In this document: one piece after another, positions 24,565 through 32,212 of the stretch
Position numbering within the stretch: position 1 is the first letter of the stretch
Layout: every line of letters starts with the position of its first letter
Assembly: GCA_927910885.1 (NCBI GenBank)
Contig: CAKMOD010000157.1
Coordinates: forward strand, 1-36,712
DNA from: an uncultured Prevotella sp.
GTDB lineage: Bacteria; Bacteroidota; Bacteroidia; Bacteroidales; Bacteroidaceae
DNA: 36,712 nucleotides
Direction: 5' to 3'
Program-made: the position numbers and the translations under genes
The notes under the pieces: generated by a model
What the model was told of the DNA's origin: nothing
What the model saw: only the letters and a program-made list of their open reading frames with translations
Databases searched by the model: none

Positions 24565-25320
24565 ATGAAGAAAGTTAAGCCCCTATTCTTTTTGTTGACT
24601 CTTTGTATGATACTTCTTTCTTGTACTGATAAGAAGCCCGTTAGTCAAGCGCAGGAGTTGTCTGTGCAACAGGAAGATAGTGTGCCTGTAAAGAAGGTTG
24701 ATAGTGTTAAGGTTGCGAAGAAGACACCACTAACATATAAGATTCTTGTTCCTTTTAATTATCGTTTGTGTAATCCAGATACGATAATCAACCGAAATTG
24801 GGTTGAACTCTATAAAGATGGGAAGGATTATTATGTTGGTAAAGCTCGGTATGGTATAGAGATGAGAGAGGATATGTGCTCAAGTACTATTCCAACATAC
24901 TTAGCAGAAAAGCGAAATACGATATTGTTTGTCAATCAGTTGCCAATAAAGAAGGGAAAAGTTAAGATTGCTGATATTGCATTTTCAGATAGTACTTATC
25001 TGGAGCCAGGCTCTGTAAGGAATTTTACTTTTGCTGGAAAGCATTATAAGTTAGAGGCAAAGGCGCAGGGAGATAGTCAATTAAAGAACTATACATTATT
25101 GCTGAATGGAGAACGAATAGTTAGGGAGGCAAGGGTCGATGCAGCAAGTTTTGCACTTCTGTTTGCAGGTGATTTGGATGGAGATGGGAAGTTAGACCTT
25201 GTTCTTTCCTTACCTACAGATTATGAGGAACTGCGTGTTGCCTTGTTCTTATCATCTTGTGCGCCTCCTGGTTTGCAAATAGGTAAAGTCGCAGAGATAG
25301 AGGATGACTTCAGTTGTTAA
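24565..25320 (+). CDS. hypothetical lipoprotein with calcium-loop motif
   Basis: From the ATG at 24565 the protein has 251 residues. The lipoprotein signal ends in the lipobox LLSC (Cys20). A Lys/Val/Asp-rich tether (about residues 25-55) links to a beta-rich domain. Near the C-terminus AGDLDGDGKLDLVLSL (residues 201-216) is a textbook DxDxDG calcium loop like those of FG-GAP/VCBS repeats. The end, FLSSCAPPGL...DDFSC, has two Cys that could form a disulfide. An in-frame TTG at 24538 is possible but would put extra residues before the signal peptide. Function unknown. The next gene (Fic type) begins 62 bases later with its own promoter. Confidence 0.8.
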   Translation: MKKVKPLFFLLTLCMILLSCTDKKPVSQAQELSVQQEDSVPVKKVDSVKVAKKTPLTYKILVPFNYRLCNPDTIINRNWVELYKDGKDYYVGKARYGIEMREDMCSSTIPTYLAEKRNTILFVNQLPIKKGKVKIADIAFSDSTYLEPGSVRNFTFAGKHYKLEAKAQGDSQLKNYTLLLNGERIVREARVDAASFALLFAGDLDGDGKLDLVLSLPTDYEELRVALFLSSCAPPGLQIGKVAEIEDDFSC

Positions 25321-25370
25321 GCCCTTCCTGTTTTTTATTCGTTGTAGAATGGATATTAGATAAAAAGTAT

Positions 25371-25378
25371 TATATTTG
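25371..25378 (+). promoter_or_regulatory. -7 promoter element of the second Fic gene, no leader
   Basis: TATATTTG is followed 4 bases later by an in-frame GTG at 25383. This is the same spacing seen at 19866, 20091 and 32213. Confidence 0.5.
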
Positions 25379-25382
25379 TAAA

Positions 25383-26166
25383 GTGTTTGAAACAGAGATA
25401 AAAAGATATGATGAATTGGTAGCAGAGTATCAAGAAAAGATAGTGCTGCCAATGGGAAAGAAGGCGTTTAGAGAGTATTCTGAAATCCTTTTTTCCTGCC
25501 ATAGCTGTGGTATAGAAGGGTCTTCTTTCTCAGTGGATGATACACGTTGTCTGTTTGAAGAGCAGTTAGGCTATCATCCTGTTGGTAAGTCTTTGCTGGA
25601 GTGTCAGGAGATGGCAGACCACTTTGCTGCATATGAATGGATGCATAATCATTTTAGATCATCCTTTTGATGTCGAACTATTGAAGACTATCAATAGGTT
25701 GGTAACACTTCGTACGCTCACTTATAAGCAGGCAGATGCCGTACCTGGGGAGTTTACAACGGTAGATATGGCTGCTGGTGATACGGTTTTTGGCGAACAT
25801 CAGGGATTGGTGGCACAGGTACCACGACTGATGTCTTCAACAGCTGAGATGATAAAGCGTGGAGAACTTCACCCTATGATTCTTTCTGCTCGGTTCCATG
25901 GTTTCTTTGAATACCTACATCCTTTCCGTGATGGGAATGGGAGAACAGGCAGGTTTTTATCCAACTTCATCTTGCTACGTCATGATTATCCAGAATTGAT
26001 TATCCAGAAAGAAGATCGCCAAGAGTATATTGCTGCTTTGCGAACCATACGAATGGAAGGGACGGATGAACATCTAATTGCTTTCTTCTTTAAGGCAGCT
26101 ACAAAGCAAATGGAATATGCTTTGGCTCAGAAGAAACAGAATAGTCGTACAATGTTCTTCTTTTAG
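25383..26166 (+). pseudogene. Fic family protein, interrupted by a frameshift
   Basis: The first frame encodes the N-terminal part (FETEIKRYDELVAEYQ..., with the inhibitory-type motif SCGIEGSSFS) and stops at 25670. The second frame, running to 26166, carries the rest (DHPFDVELLKTINRLV...). It includes the complete Fic active-site motif HPFRDGNGRTGR with the catalytic His. The frames join cleanly at the four-T run 25652-25655: removing one T gives HNHLDHPFDV. The gene therefore seems broken by one extra T in a homopolymer. It may be a recent pseudogene, a phase-variable gene or a base-calling error. The repaired protein would have about 260 residues and would be a normal AMP-transferase-type Fic enzyme. 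The start is uncertain; GTG at 25383 directly follows a promoter motif, and no in-frame ATG is suitably placed. Confidence 0.85.
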
Positions 26167-26236
26167 TGGTCTACTTTCTTTTATACTTAGTGTGTAAAGT
26201 GTGCTTTTATTTATATATAATCTCATTTTAATTATT

Positions 26237-26279
26237 TACAAGCAACTTGTTTACTCGTCTACTCGTTAACTTGTCAACT
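26237..26279 (+). repeat. octamer-repeat element, short copy
   Basis: It begins TACAAGCAACTTGTTTAC and continues as 8-base units (ACTCGTCT, ACTCGTTA, ACTTGTCA), ending ACTTGTCAACT. The ends match the longer copy at 19885-19999. It lies 10 bases before the helicase start codon. Confidence 0.75.
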
Positions 26280-26289
26280 ACAAAAAGAT

Positions 26290-28260
26290 ATGCTTCAGGA
26301 AAGTCCAATACAACTCTTACAACGTCAGCGTTTACTGCTCCAAATGGAGTATTATGCCGAGAAAGAAGCTTTTAGAAAGCAGACTGAGGCTGCTGGTATG
26401 CAGCGGAAAGTGAAGCGAGGTGACGCTTGGTTCCCATTAAGAGTGGGAAAACGGTTTTATAATGGACTTAACCAACTGTGCATTGAGGTGTTTCGTACAC
26501 AGGATGGGGATATCGAACATAACTTTGAATGTGGTCGTCCGCTCCTTTTCTTTAAGTTTGTTGAGAAAGGGGAGGGGACTCCTAATAAGTCTGTTCAGCT
26601 GAAATACTATGGCTTTACAGGTACAGTATCGTATGTAGAGGGCGACAGAATGGTTGTTGCTGTCCCTGATTCCGCACCCTTGTTAGACCTTCAATCAGCT
26701 TCCGAGCAGATTGGTTGCCAATTAGGTTTTGATGAAACGAGCTATCAAATGATGTTCGATGCGTTAGACCGTACCATGAAAGCAAAGGGAAATAGATTGG
26801 CTCATCTTCGCGATTTGTTCTATTCACGACAAAAGGTTGAGAAGTTCTCCTTTGCTCCGATTCGATTACCTTGGCTGAATCCGACACAAGAAAAGGCTGT
26901 CAACGAGGTGTTATGGGCAAAGGATGTGGCGGTAGTTCATGGTCCACCAGGAACGGGTAAGACGACAACATTGGTCGAAGCGATCAACGAAACACTGATG
27001 CGAGAGAGTCAGGTGATGGTTTGTGCGCAGAGTAATATGGCTGTAGACTGGATTTGTGAGAAGCTTGTCGACCGTGGTATCAATGTTCTTCGCATTGGTA
27101 ATCCTACCCGAGTGAATGATAAGATGTTAGGTTTTACATACGAAAGGAAGTTTGAAGCGCATCCTGACTATCCACAGTTGTGGTCGATTCGGAAGGCTAT
27201 TCGTGAACTGAGGAACAACAGAAAGAAAGGTTCTGAAAGCTATCATCAGAAGATGGATAGGCTGAAGAGCCGTGCAACAGAGCTTGAAATACGTATCAAT
27301 GCCGAGTTGTTTGGAGAGGCACGTGTCGTTGCTTCTACCCTCGTTGGAGCTAACAGTAGGATAATGGAAGGTCAGAAGTTCACGACTTTATTCATCGATG
27401 AGGCTGCACAAGCCCTTGAGGCAGCCTGCTGGATAGCCATTCGCAGAGCGTCGAGAGTAATCTTTGCGGGTGATCATTGTCAACTCCCACCGACTGTAAA
27501 AAGCATTGCTGCTCTGCGTGGGGGCTTAGGTAAGACCTTGATGGAACGCATTGTAGAGAATAAACCAGAGGTTGTAACACTGTTGAAGGTGCAGTATCGA
27601 ATGAACGAAGAGATTATGCGCTTCTCATCCGATTGGTTTTATGGCGGACAGGTGGAAACTGCTCCGCAGATTAAATATCGTGGTATCCTCGATTATGACA
27701 ACCCAATGGTATGGATTGATACGTCCGATGAGGCTGTCGTAGCATCGTATGATTTAACGGAAAGTGAGGTTAATTCTGCTCCTTCCCAGTTGAATAATGG
27801 CAAGGAAAATGCCTTCCATGAGCAGTTTGTTGGTTCTTCTTTTGGGCGTATAAATAAAGGAGAAGCAGAGTTAACACTCAAGACTTTAAAGGATTATTTC
27901 ACTAAGATTGGTAAGCATAGAGTGTTGGAGGAACGGATAGATGTAGGCGTTATCTCCCCTTATCGTGCTCAAGTGCAGTATCTCCGTAGCTTGATTAAGA
28001 AGCGAGAGTTCTTCAAGCCCTATCGAAGTCTTATCAGTGTGAACACCGTTGACGGCTTTCAAGGACAGGAACGTGACGTGATACTCATTTCTCTTGTGCG
28101 TTCCAATGATGATGGTCAGATAGGTTTTTTACGTGATTTACGCCGTATGAACGTGGCTATAACACGTGCCAGAATGAAGTTGATAATCCTTGGTAATGTC
28201 CAAACAATGACCCAACACGAATTCTATAAGAAGCTGTGGGAAAGTCTTCCGCAGTCCTAA
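26290..28260 (+). CDS. SF1 helicase, IGHMBP2/SMUBP-2-like AAA protein
   Basis: This 656-residue protein has a beta-rich N-terminal domain (about residues 30-150) followed by a superfamily 1B helicase core. Walker A is GPPGTGKTTTLVEA (about residues 218-231) and motif II is DEAAQALE (about 369-376). QLPPTVKS is the motif III region. The C-terminal RecA domain has QYRMNEE, VNTVDGFQGQERDVI and NVAITRAR. This layout is that of the UPF1-like group (IGHMBP2/SMUBP-2, Dna2-type C-terminal domain), which unwinds DNA or RNA-DNA. Bacterial members of this length are widespread in Bacteroidota; their cellular role is not settled. It sits just downstream of the octamer-repeat element and ends in a strong terminator. 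I see no TAnnTTTG promoter in the short upstream gap. Confidence 0.93.
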   Translation: MLQESPIQLLQRQRLLLQMEYYAEKEAFRKQTEAAGMQRKVKRGDAWFPLRVGKRFYNGLNQLCIEVFRTQDGDIEHNFECGRPLLFFKFVEKGEGTPNKSVQLKYYGFTGTVSYVEGDRMVVAVPDSAPLLDLQSASEQIGCQLGFDETSYQMMFDALDRTMKAKGNRLAHLRDLFYSRQKVEKFSFAPIRLPWLNPTQEKAVNEVLWAKDVAVVHGPPGTGKTTTLVEAINETLMRESQVMVCAQSNMAVDWICEKLVDRGINVLRIGNPTRVNDKMLGFTYERKFEAHPDYPQLWSIRKAIRELRNNRKKGSESYHQKMDRLKSRATELEIRINAELFGEARVVASTLVGANSRIMEGQKFTTLFIDEAAQALEAACWIAIRRASRVIFAGDHCQLPPTVKSIAALRGGLGKTLMERIVENKPEVVTLLKVQYRMNEEIMRFSSDWFYGGQVETAPQIKYRGILDYDNPMVWIDTSDEAVVASYDLTESEVNSAPSQLNNGKENAFHEQFVGSSFGRINKGEAELTLKTLKDYFTKIGKHRVLEERIDVGVISPYRAQVQYLRSLIKKREFFKPYRSLISVNTVDGFQGQERDVILISLVRSNDDGQIGFLRDLRRMNVAITRARMKLIILGNVQTMTQHEFYKKLWESLPQS

Positions 28261-28275
28261 CAGTTATTAGGTTTG

Positions 28276-28318
28276 TTAGCCCAATTGGCCTTATTTGGCT
28301 AATTGGGCTAATTGTTTT
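28276..28318 (+). terminator. terminator of the helicase gene, built from 9-mer repeats
   Basis: TTAGCCCAATTGGCC (28276-28290) pairs with GGCTAATTGGGCTAA (28297-28311), loop TTATTT, with T-rich sequence after it. The arms consist of GGCTAATT-type units related to the 9-mer repeats at 36602-36646. Confidence 0.85.
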
Positions 28319-28344
28319 ATTTATATCCAAATAAGTTTATAGTT

Positions 28345-28752
28345 TTAAAAAGTAACAGTACTATATTCTGAGCCAATTTTATGAATACATTTTAGTATCT
28401 CTTCTTCCCTTTCTTTGGATGGTTTTTTGAACCCATTGATGTAGTTACGTAGCAAGGAAGCATTGATACCAATGAGTTTTGCAAATTCTGCAATGTTCAG
28501 TTCCTTATGTGTAAGGAAAAACCTTTGTAACGCTGTAGGCTCAGCATCCTCATAATTGAAACTCTCAAAACTGATATCTTCGTCTAAATTGCGCCAGTGA
28601 ATACCATCAAATCCGATTTGGTAGCTTTCCCGCTCTTTGTCAGAAGCCATCGCAAGGCGAGGGTACCATAAGAGAGACTGACGAAGTGTACGCCCCTCTT
28701 CATCTATACCATATATATATTCTTGGTCGAACCAAACTTTTTTAATTTCCAT
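28345..28752 (-). CDS. DUF2442 protein with C-terminal helix-turn-helix
   Basis: This 135-residue protein has an N-terminal DUF2442-type domain (residues 1-66: MEIKKVWFDQEYIYGIDEEG, IHWRNLDEDISFESF). A helix-turn-helix-like region (about 84-120, IAEFAKLIGINASLLRNYIN) resembles XRE-type DNA-binding domains. The ATG at 28752 is preceded 4 bases away by AAGGAGGT, a perfect Shine-Dalgarno sequence, which is unusual in Bacteroidota and fixes the start. The upstream gene ends 10 bases before this ATG, so the two genes form a translationally coupled pair. DUF2442 and DUF4160 genes are often neighbours, and a toxin-antitoxin-like or regulatory pair is a reasonable guess. Here the HTH suggests this member represses its own operon. 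Function is not established. Confidence 0.85.
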   Translation of the reverse strand: MEIKKVWFDQEYIYGIDEEGRTLRQSLLWYPRLAMASDKERESYQIGFDGIHWRNLDEDISFESFNYEDAEPTALQRFFLTHKELNIAEFAKLIGINASLLRNYINGFKKPSKEREEEILKCIHKIGSEYSTVTF

Positions 28753-28756
28753 ATCT

Positions 28757-28764
28757 ACCTCCTT
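28757..28764 (-). promoter_or_regulatory. perfect Shine-Dalgarno of the DUF2442-HTH gene
   Basis: Plus ACCTCCTT reads AAGGAGGT on the minus strand and overlaps the stop codon of the upstream gene. I see no comparable site before most other genes in this window. Confidence 0.75.
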
Positions 28765-29002
28765 AATCCTCAAAATACTCTTTCCAACGTGAGATAATTA
28801 TATCTTTATTCTCGTCTATTACAAATTTAATCTTCTTCAATTCATTGTTTTTTAATCCTTTGCTGATAGCTAATACAAAGTTATTACCATCATAATTATA
28901 CTTTGCAAAGCCTTCTGCACCTTCCACATGTACGTGGATTGGTTCGTGCTCTCGGCTATAGAAAAAGAATGAAAATCCATAGAATCGAAATATCTCTGGC
29001 AT
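28763..29002 (-). CDS. DUF4160 domain protein
   Basis: This 79-residue protein fits DUF4160 along its full length: MPEIFRFYGFSFFFYSREHEPIHVHV, then AKYNYDG and a C-terminal helix with ISRWKEYFED. The conserved His/Glu cluster in EHEPIHVHV is the family landmark and could bind metal or form an active site. It is the first gene of a two-gene unit with the DUF2442-HTH gene and has its own -7 promoter at 29027-29034. A role as partner or toxin of the pair is speculation from gene arrangement. Confidence 0.85.
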   Translation of the reverse strand: MPEIFRFYGFSFFFYSREHEPIHVHVEGAEGFAKYNYDGNNFVLAISKGLKNNELKKIKFVIDENKDIIISRWKEYFED

Positions 29003-29026
29003 AGTATTATCAAGTTTAGTTCGCTA

Positions 29027-29034
29027 CAAAGATA
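29027..29034 (-). promoter_or_regulatory. -7 promoter element of the DUF4160-DUF2442 pair
   Basis: Plus CAAAGATA reads TATCTTTG on the minus strand, 24 bases before the start codon at 29002. A CAAG at about 29053 could be the -33 on the minus strand. Confidence 0.65.
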
Positions 29035-29110
29035 GGTATTAGATTTGATACCCACAAGTATTTTTTATTTAATTACACACTGAAAAGTGGATTTATATCA
29101 ATTTTTTATT

Positions 29111-29118
29111 TACTTTTG
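29111..29118 (+). promoter_or_regulatory. -7 promoter element, start-deciding
   Basis: TACTTTTG lies 21 bases before the ATG at 29140 and overlaps an upstream in-frame start at 29116, which is therefore unlikely. Confidence 0.6.
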
Positions 29119-29139
29119 TGTCATAAAAGGAAATCTACT

Positions 29140-29553
29140 ATGTTACAACGAGATTATTTTATTCGCTTGATAGAGGAATTCAATGCTGCAATTTCGCGCT
29201 TTCTAACAAATAAAGACGAGGACTTGAAGCGAGATAAGGACTTGAAAGACCTTTACAGACAGTACGTTGGAGAGTATGATGATTTACGTAATCTCTCCGT
29301 TGACGAGCTGTTGACGTATGCCAAGGAGCAGTGGGAAGAGGAAGAACGGATAGACAAAATCAATATGGTTGCAGAGTTACTTTATGCCGAAGGAAGCTAC
29401 AAAGGGCAACCTTTGCGCCAAATACTGTTGGAAAAAGCATACGCTTTATTTGATTATGTTGAGGCGAATGACTCTACATTCTCTATCGACCGACGTCAAA
29501 AGATGGAGGCTATGAGACAAGAGTTTGGTAATAAGCTCTCTCAAATAGATTGA
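29140..29553 (+). CDS. hypothetical small helical protein
   Basis: From the ATG at 29140 the protein has 137 residues. It is highly charged and predicted mostly helical, starting MLQRDYFIRLIEEFNAAISRF. It has no signal peptide, no Cys and no recognisable catalytic motif. The opening resembles small Firmicutes and Bacteroidota proteins that begin with QxDYxxRxIE (possibly DUF6483), but I cannot confirm this. It is transcribed divergently from the DUF4160 pair. The next gene begins 76 bases after its stop, so co-transcription is possible. Function unknown. Confidence 0.7.
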   Translation: MLQRDYFIRLIEEFNAAISRFLTNKDEDLKRDKDLKDLYRQYVGEYDDLRNLSVDELLTYAKEQWEEEERIDKINMVAELLYAEGSYKGQPLRQILLEKAYALFDYVEANDSTFSIDRRQKMEAMRQEFGNKLSQID

Positions 29554-29628
29554 TGTTTGAGCGGGTAGATACGAAGGAGAATTATTTAATATCATAATAA
29601 TATCAAGCTAAACCTAAATCACATCATT

Positions 29629-30918
29629 ATGCTTGAGAAGAACATTAGAGAACAGATTATCGAGTTGATACACCAGCAGGTAGTTCCTGCTGTGGGTTGT
29701 ACAGAGCCAATGGCTGTGGCATTGTGTACTGCACGTGCTACAGAGTTGTTAGGTCAGAGGCCAGAACATATTAGCGTGTTGCTCTCTGCTAATATTCTGA
29801 AGAATGCGATGGGAGTCGGTATTCCTGGAACGGGAATGATCGGTCTGCCTATTGCCATTGCCCTCGGTGCTTTGGTGGGTAAGTCAGAATATCAGTTGGA
29901 GGTTATTAAGGATCTTACACCTGATACATTGGAGGCTGGCAAAACGTTTATTAGTGAGAATCGAATTGATGTCAAACTGAAGGACGGTATCACTGAGAAA
30001 CTATACATAGAAATCACTTGTGAGGCTGAGGGACACCGTGCCACAGCTATCATCATGGGTACTCATACGAATATTGTCTTTGAAGAGAAGGACGGTACTG
30101 TTCTGCTCGATAAGATGCAACCCAGCACAGCTGCTGTCGAAAAAGCACCCCTTTGTCTGAACCTCAATACGGTATGGGAGTTTGCTACAACCACTCCTGT
30201 CGATGAGATTGAGTTTATCCTTGAGGCAAAACGTTATAATCTTCGTGCTGCTGCTGAGGCTTTGAAAGGAAATTATGGACATTGTTTGGGAAAGATAATG
30301 GACCGTCCTTTGAGTCGCGGAATCTTTGGTAATAGCATCTTCTCACACGTTATTGCGAAGACCGCTTCAGCCTGCGATGCCCGTATGGGTGGTGCTTTGA
30401 TTCCAGTGATGAGTAATAGTGGTTCTGGAAATCAGGGTATCTGTGCAACCAATCCTGTTGCAGTCTTTGCGAAGGAGAATGAGAATACACGTGAAGAACT
30501 TATCCGAGCACTCACCTTGAGTCATCTCACAGCCATCTATATCAAGCAGAGTCTTGGTGCACTCTCTGCCCTTTGCGGTTGTGTCGTGGCAAGTATTGGT
30601 TCCAGCTGCGGTATTACTTATCTGATGGGAGGCAATTATATCAATGTCTGCCATTCAGTAAAGAACATGATAGCCAACCTTACGGGTATGATTTGTGATG
30701 GTGCAAAGCCAAGTTGTTCACTGAAGATCTCATCGGGAGTGTCAACTGCTATCCTTTCTGCAACGCTTTCCATGGAGGGCAAGCACGTAACGTCTGCAGA
30801 GGGAATCATTGATGAAGACGTTGATAAGTCTATCCGTAACCTAACAAGCATTGGTAAGGAAGCGATGTGTATTACCGATGATATGGTATTAAATATTATG
30901 ACACATAAGTGCAATTAA
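29629..30918 (+). CDS. UPF0597 / L-cysteine desulfidase family protein
   Basis: This 429-residue protein belongs to the UPF0597 family (CyuA/YhaM), related to the alpha domain of iron-sulfur L-serine dehydratase. Studied members desulfurate L-cysteine to pyruvate, ammonia and sulfide with a [4Fe-4S] cluster. The motif VPAVGCTEPMAVALC (Cys24) holds the expected catalytic-base cysteine. SGSGNQGICATNPV (Cys272) and CDGAKPSC (Cys356, Cys363) are the likely cluster ligands; this ligand assignment is from motif conservation as I remember it. No membrane segments, so cytoplasmic. In an anaerobe it could serve cysteine catabolism with sulfide release. Full length, no sign of damage. An AT-rich repeat array starts about 37 bases after its stop. 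Confidence 0.88.
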   Translation: MLEKNIREQIIELIHQQVVPAVGCTEPMAVALCTARATELLGQRPEHISVLLSANILKNAMGVGIPGTGMIGLPIAIALGALVGKSEYQLEVIKDLTPDTLEAGKTFISENRIDVKLKDGITEKLYIEITCEAEGHRATAIIMGTHTNIVFEEKDGTVLLDKMQPSTAAVEKAPLCLNLNTVWEFATTTPVDEIEFILEAKRYNLRAAAEALKGNYGHCLGKIMDRPLSRGIFGNSIFSHVIAKTASACDARMGGALIPVMSNSGSGNQGICATNPVAVFAKENENTREELIRALTLSHLTAIYIKQSLGALSALCGCVVASIGSSCGITYLMGGNYINVCHSVKNMIANLTGMICDGAKPSCSLKISSGVSTAILSATLSMEGKHVTSAEGIIDEDVDKSIRNLTSIGKEAMCITDDMVLNIMTHKCN

Positions 30919-30954
30919 AAAGACTATTGCACTTTCAACTCAGTCTTATTGTCG

Positions 30955-31046
30955 AATTATTTTCATGAAAAGAAATGTTTTTTGTCGTGAAAATAAATAT
31001 TTTATCTTCATGAAAAGAATTTCTTTTTTTTCATGAAGATAAATTG
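30955..31046. repeat. AT-rich 4-unit array, copy E
   Basis: Units are centred on TTCATGAA, TCGTGAA, TTCATGAA and TTCATGAA. The left end is CGAATTATTTTCATGAA and the right end TCATGAAGATAAATTG. It lies between the convergent UPF0597 and ribD genes. The spacing and the second-unit CGTGAA match copies B and C. Confidence 0.82.
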
Positions 31047-31087
31047 TTTTTAGCCGTTTTGTAGTACTGAATGGATGTCATTTCATC

Positions 31088-32185
31088 CTACGCTCGTTCG
31101 TATGTTACAATCGTATTAACATACTTCTCTACCTTTACAATACGTATATTCTCTGGGAGTTTTGGTGCTTCTACACCTTCGTTAACCGTGAAAGGAGCCG
31201 ATTCTATGCGTATCTCGTCCCATAGTCCTGCATCCAAAAAACTCTGTAAGGTTTTTGCACCACCTTCCACGATGAGACTTTGCTTCTTTTCAGCATAGAG
31301 ATACGATAGCACTTCAGCAGGTGTTGCGTATTCTCCAGCTTTTGTCGGTTGACTTGTCAGCACCAATTTCTCTGGATTTGGACCGCTCCATTCCCTCACT
31401 GTCAGCTGTGGTTGTTCTAATTCTTCCGTTGTTTTCCCAACGAGAATCGCATCATTCTCTGCCCTCATCTTATGTACTAACATCTTTGTAAAGGGTGTAG
31501 AGATAATCAATGGCTGATAATCTTTACTCGGCAAGTTGCCAATGTAAGCCACAGAAGGTTTATAGTTACAATCTATTTTATTGTTTCTATTTTCAATAGT
31601 TATATTGGCAATGACTTTTTCTGAGTTATTAGGGGAATCTCGGTGATTACTCCCCTCCCTTTGGGGGAGGGGTAAGGGGGAGGGGCTACTCGCTTCTGCC
31701 CACTTCAATATCACATACGGTCGTTTATGTGTATTATAAGTAATAAACCGTTTATTCAGTTCTAAACACTCTTTCTCCAATACACCCACGGTCACTTCTA
31801 TCCCTGCTTCGCGAATCTTCTTTACTCCACGTCCTTGCACTTCGGCAAAAGGATCAATGCAACCACATACAACACGGCGCACACCCTTACTGATAATCAA
31901 GTCGGCACAAGGAGGGGTCTTTCCATGATGAGAGCAAGGCTCAAGACTGACATACACCGTTGCTTCACGTAGCAAAGCCTCGTCCTCTTTCCTTACAGAT
32001 GCAAAGGCGTTCACTTCGGCATGTCCTTTGCCACAGCGTACGTGGTAACCCTCGCCGATAATCCTGCCCTCCTTACTCACAATGACCGCTCCGACCATTG
32101 GGTTAGGCTTAGCAAGCAGCTGCCCATTACGAGCTAATTGCAGGCAACGACGCATGTATTTTTCGTCAGTTTTTTCTTGTTTCAT
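31088..32185 (-). CDS. ribD: bifunctional riboflavin biosynthesis deaminase/reductase RibD
   Basis: From the ATG at 32185 the protein has 365 residues and catalyses two successive steps of riboflavin synthesis. The zinc deaminase domain (about residues 8-145) is intact: HAEVNAF (His55, Glu57) and PCSHHGKTPPC (Cys84, Cys93). The reductase domain begins PYVILKWAEA (157-166). Residues about 167-210 are then an extra 44-residue segment (SSPSPLPLPQREGSNHRDSP and following) before the family sequence resumes at SVAYIGN and PLIISTPFTKMLVHKMRAE. The extra DNA contains a GC-rich palindrome and keeps the frame. It lies at the position of the conserved SxDG loop, which is changed here to SVAY. VEGGAKTLQSFLDAG is the C-terminal landmark. 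Reductase activity may be altered. It is divergent from prmC. Confidence 0.93.
   Translation of the reverse strand: MKQEKTDEKYMRRCLQLARNGQLLAKPNPMVGAVIVSKEGRIIGEGYHVRCGKGHAEVNAFASVRKEDEALLREATVYVSLEPCSHHGKTPPCADLIISKGVRRVVCGCIDPFAEVQGRGVKKIREAGIEVTVGVLEKECLELNKRFITYNTHKRPYVILKWAEASSPSPLPLPQREGSNHRDSPNNSEKVIANITIENRNNKIDCNYKPSVAYIGNLPSKDYQPLIISTPFTKMLVHKMRAENDAILVGKTTEELEQPQLTVREWSGPNPEKLVLTSQPTKAGEYATPAEVLSYLYAEKKQSLIVEGGAKTLQSFLDAGLWDEIRIESAPFTVNEGVEAPKLPENIRIVKVEKYVNTIVTYERA
31556..31687. repeat. in-frame repeat insertion inside ribD
   Basis: A GC-rich palindrome (CCCCTCCC at 31652-31659 and GGGGAGGGG near 31664-31672, then GGGGGAGGGG) sits within 132 extra bases, exactly 44 codons. The encoded Ser/Pro-rich then Asn/Ile-rich segment is unlike the enzyme around it. 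Similar CTCC/GGAG palindromes occur between genes at 22058-22190 and 35952-35971. Confidence 0.65.
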
Positions 32186-32207
32186 TTCATTAAAATTCCT
32201 ATCTTTG
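32176..32207 (+). promoter_or_regulatory. promoter of the prmC operon, no leader
   Basis: CTTG at 32176-32179, 20 bases, then TATCTTTG at 32200-32207. The ATG at 32213 follows after 5 bases, so the mRNA should start at or beside the start codon. The -33 element overlaps the first codons of ribD on the other strand, so expression of the two genes may interfere. Confidence 0.75.
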
Positions 32208-32212
32208 CAGCT

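Noticed and set aside
32138..32212. Longer N-terminus for PrmC
   Set aside because: It begins upstream of the consensus promoter and overlaps the start of ribD; the family N-terminus starts at 32213.
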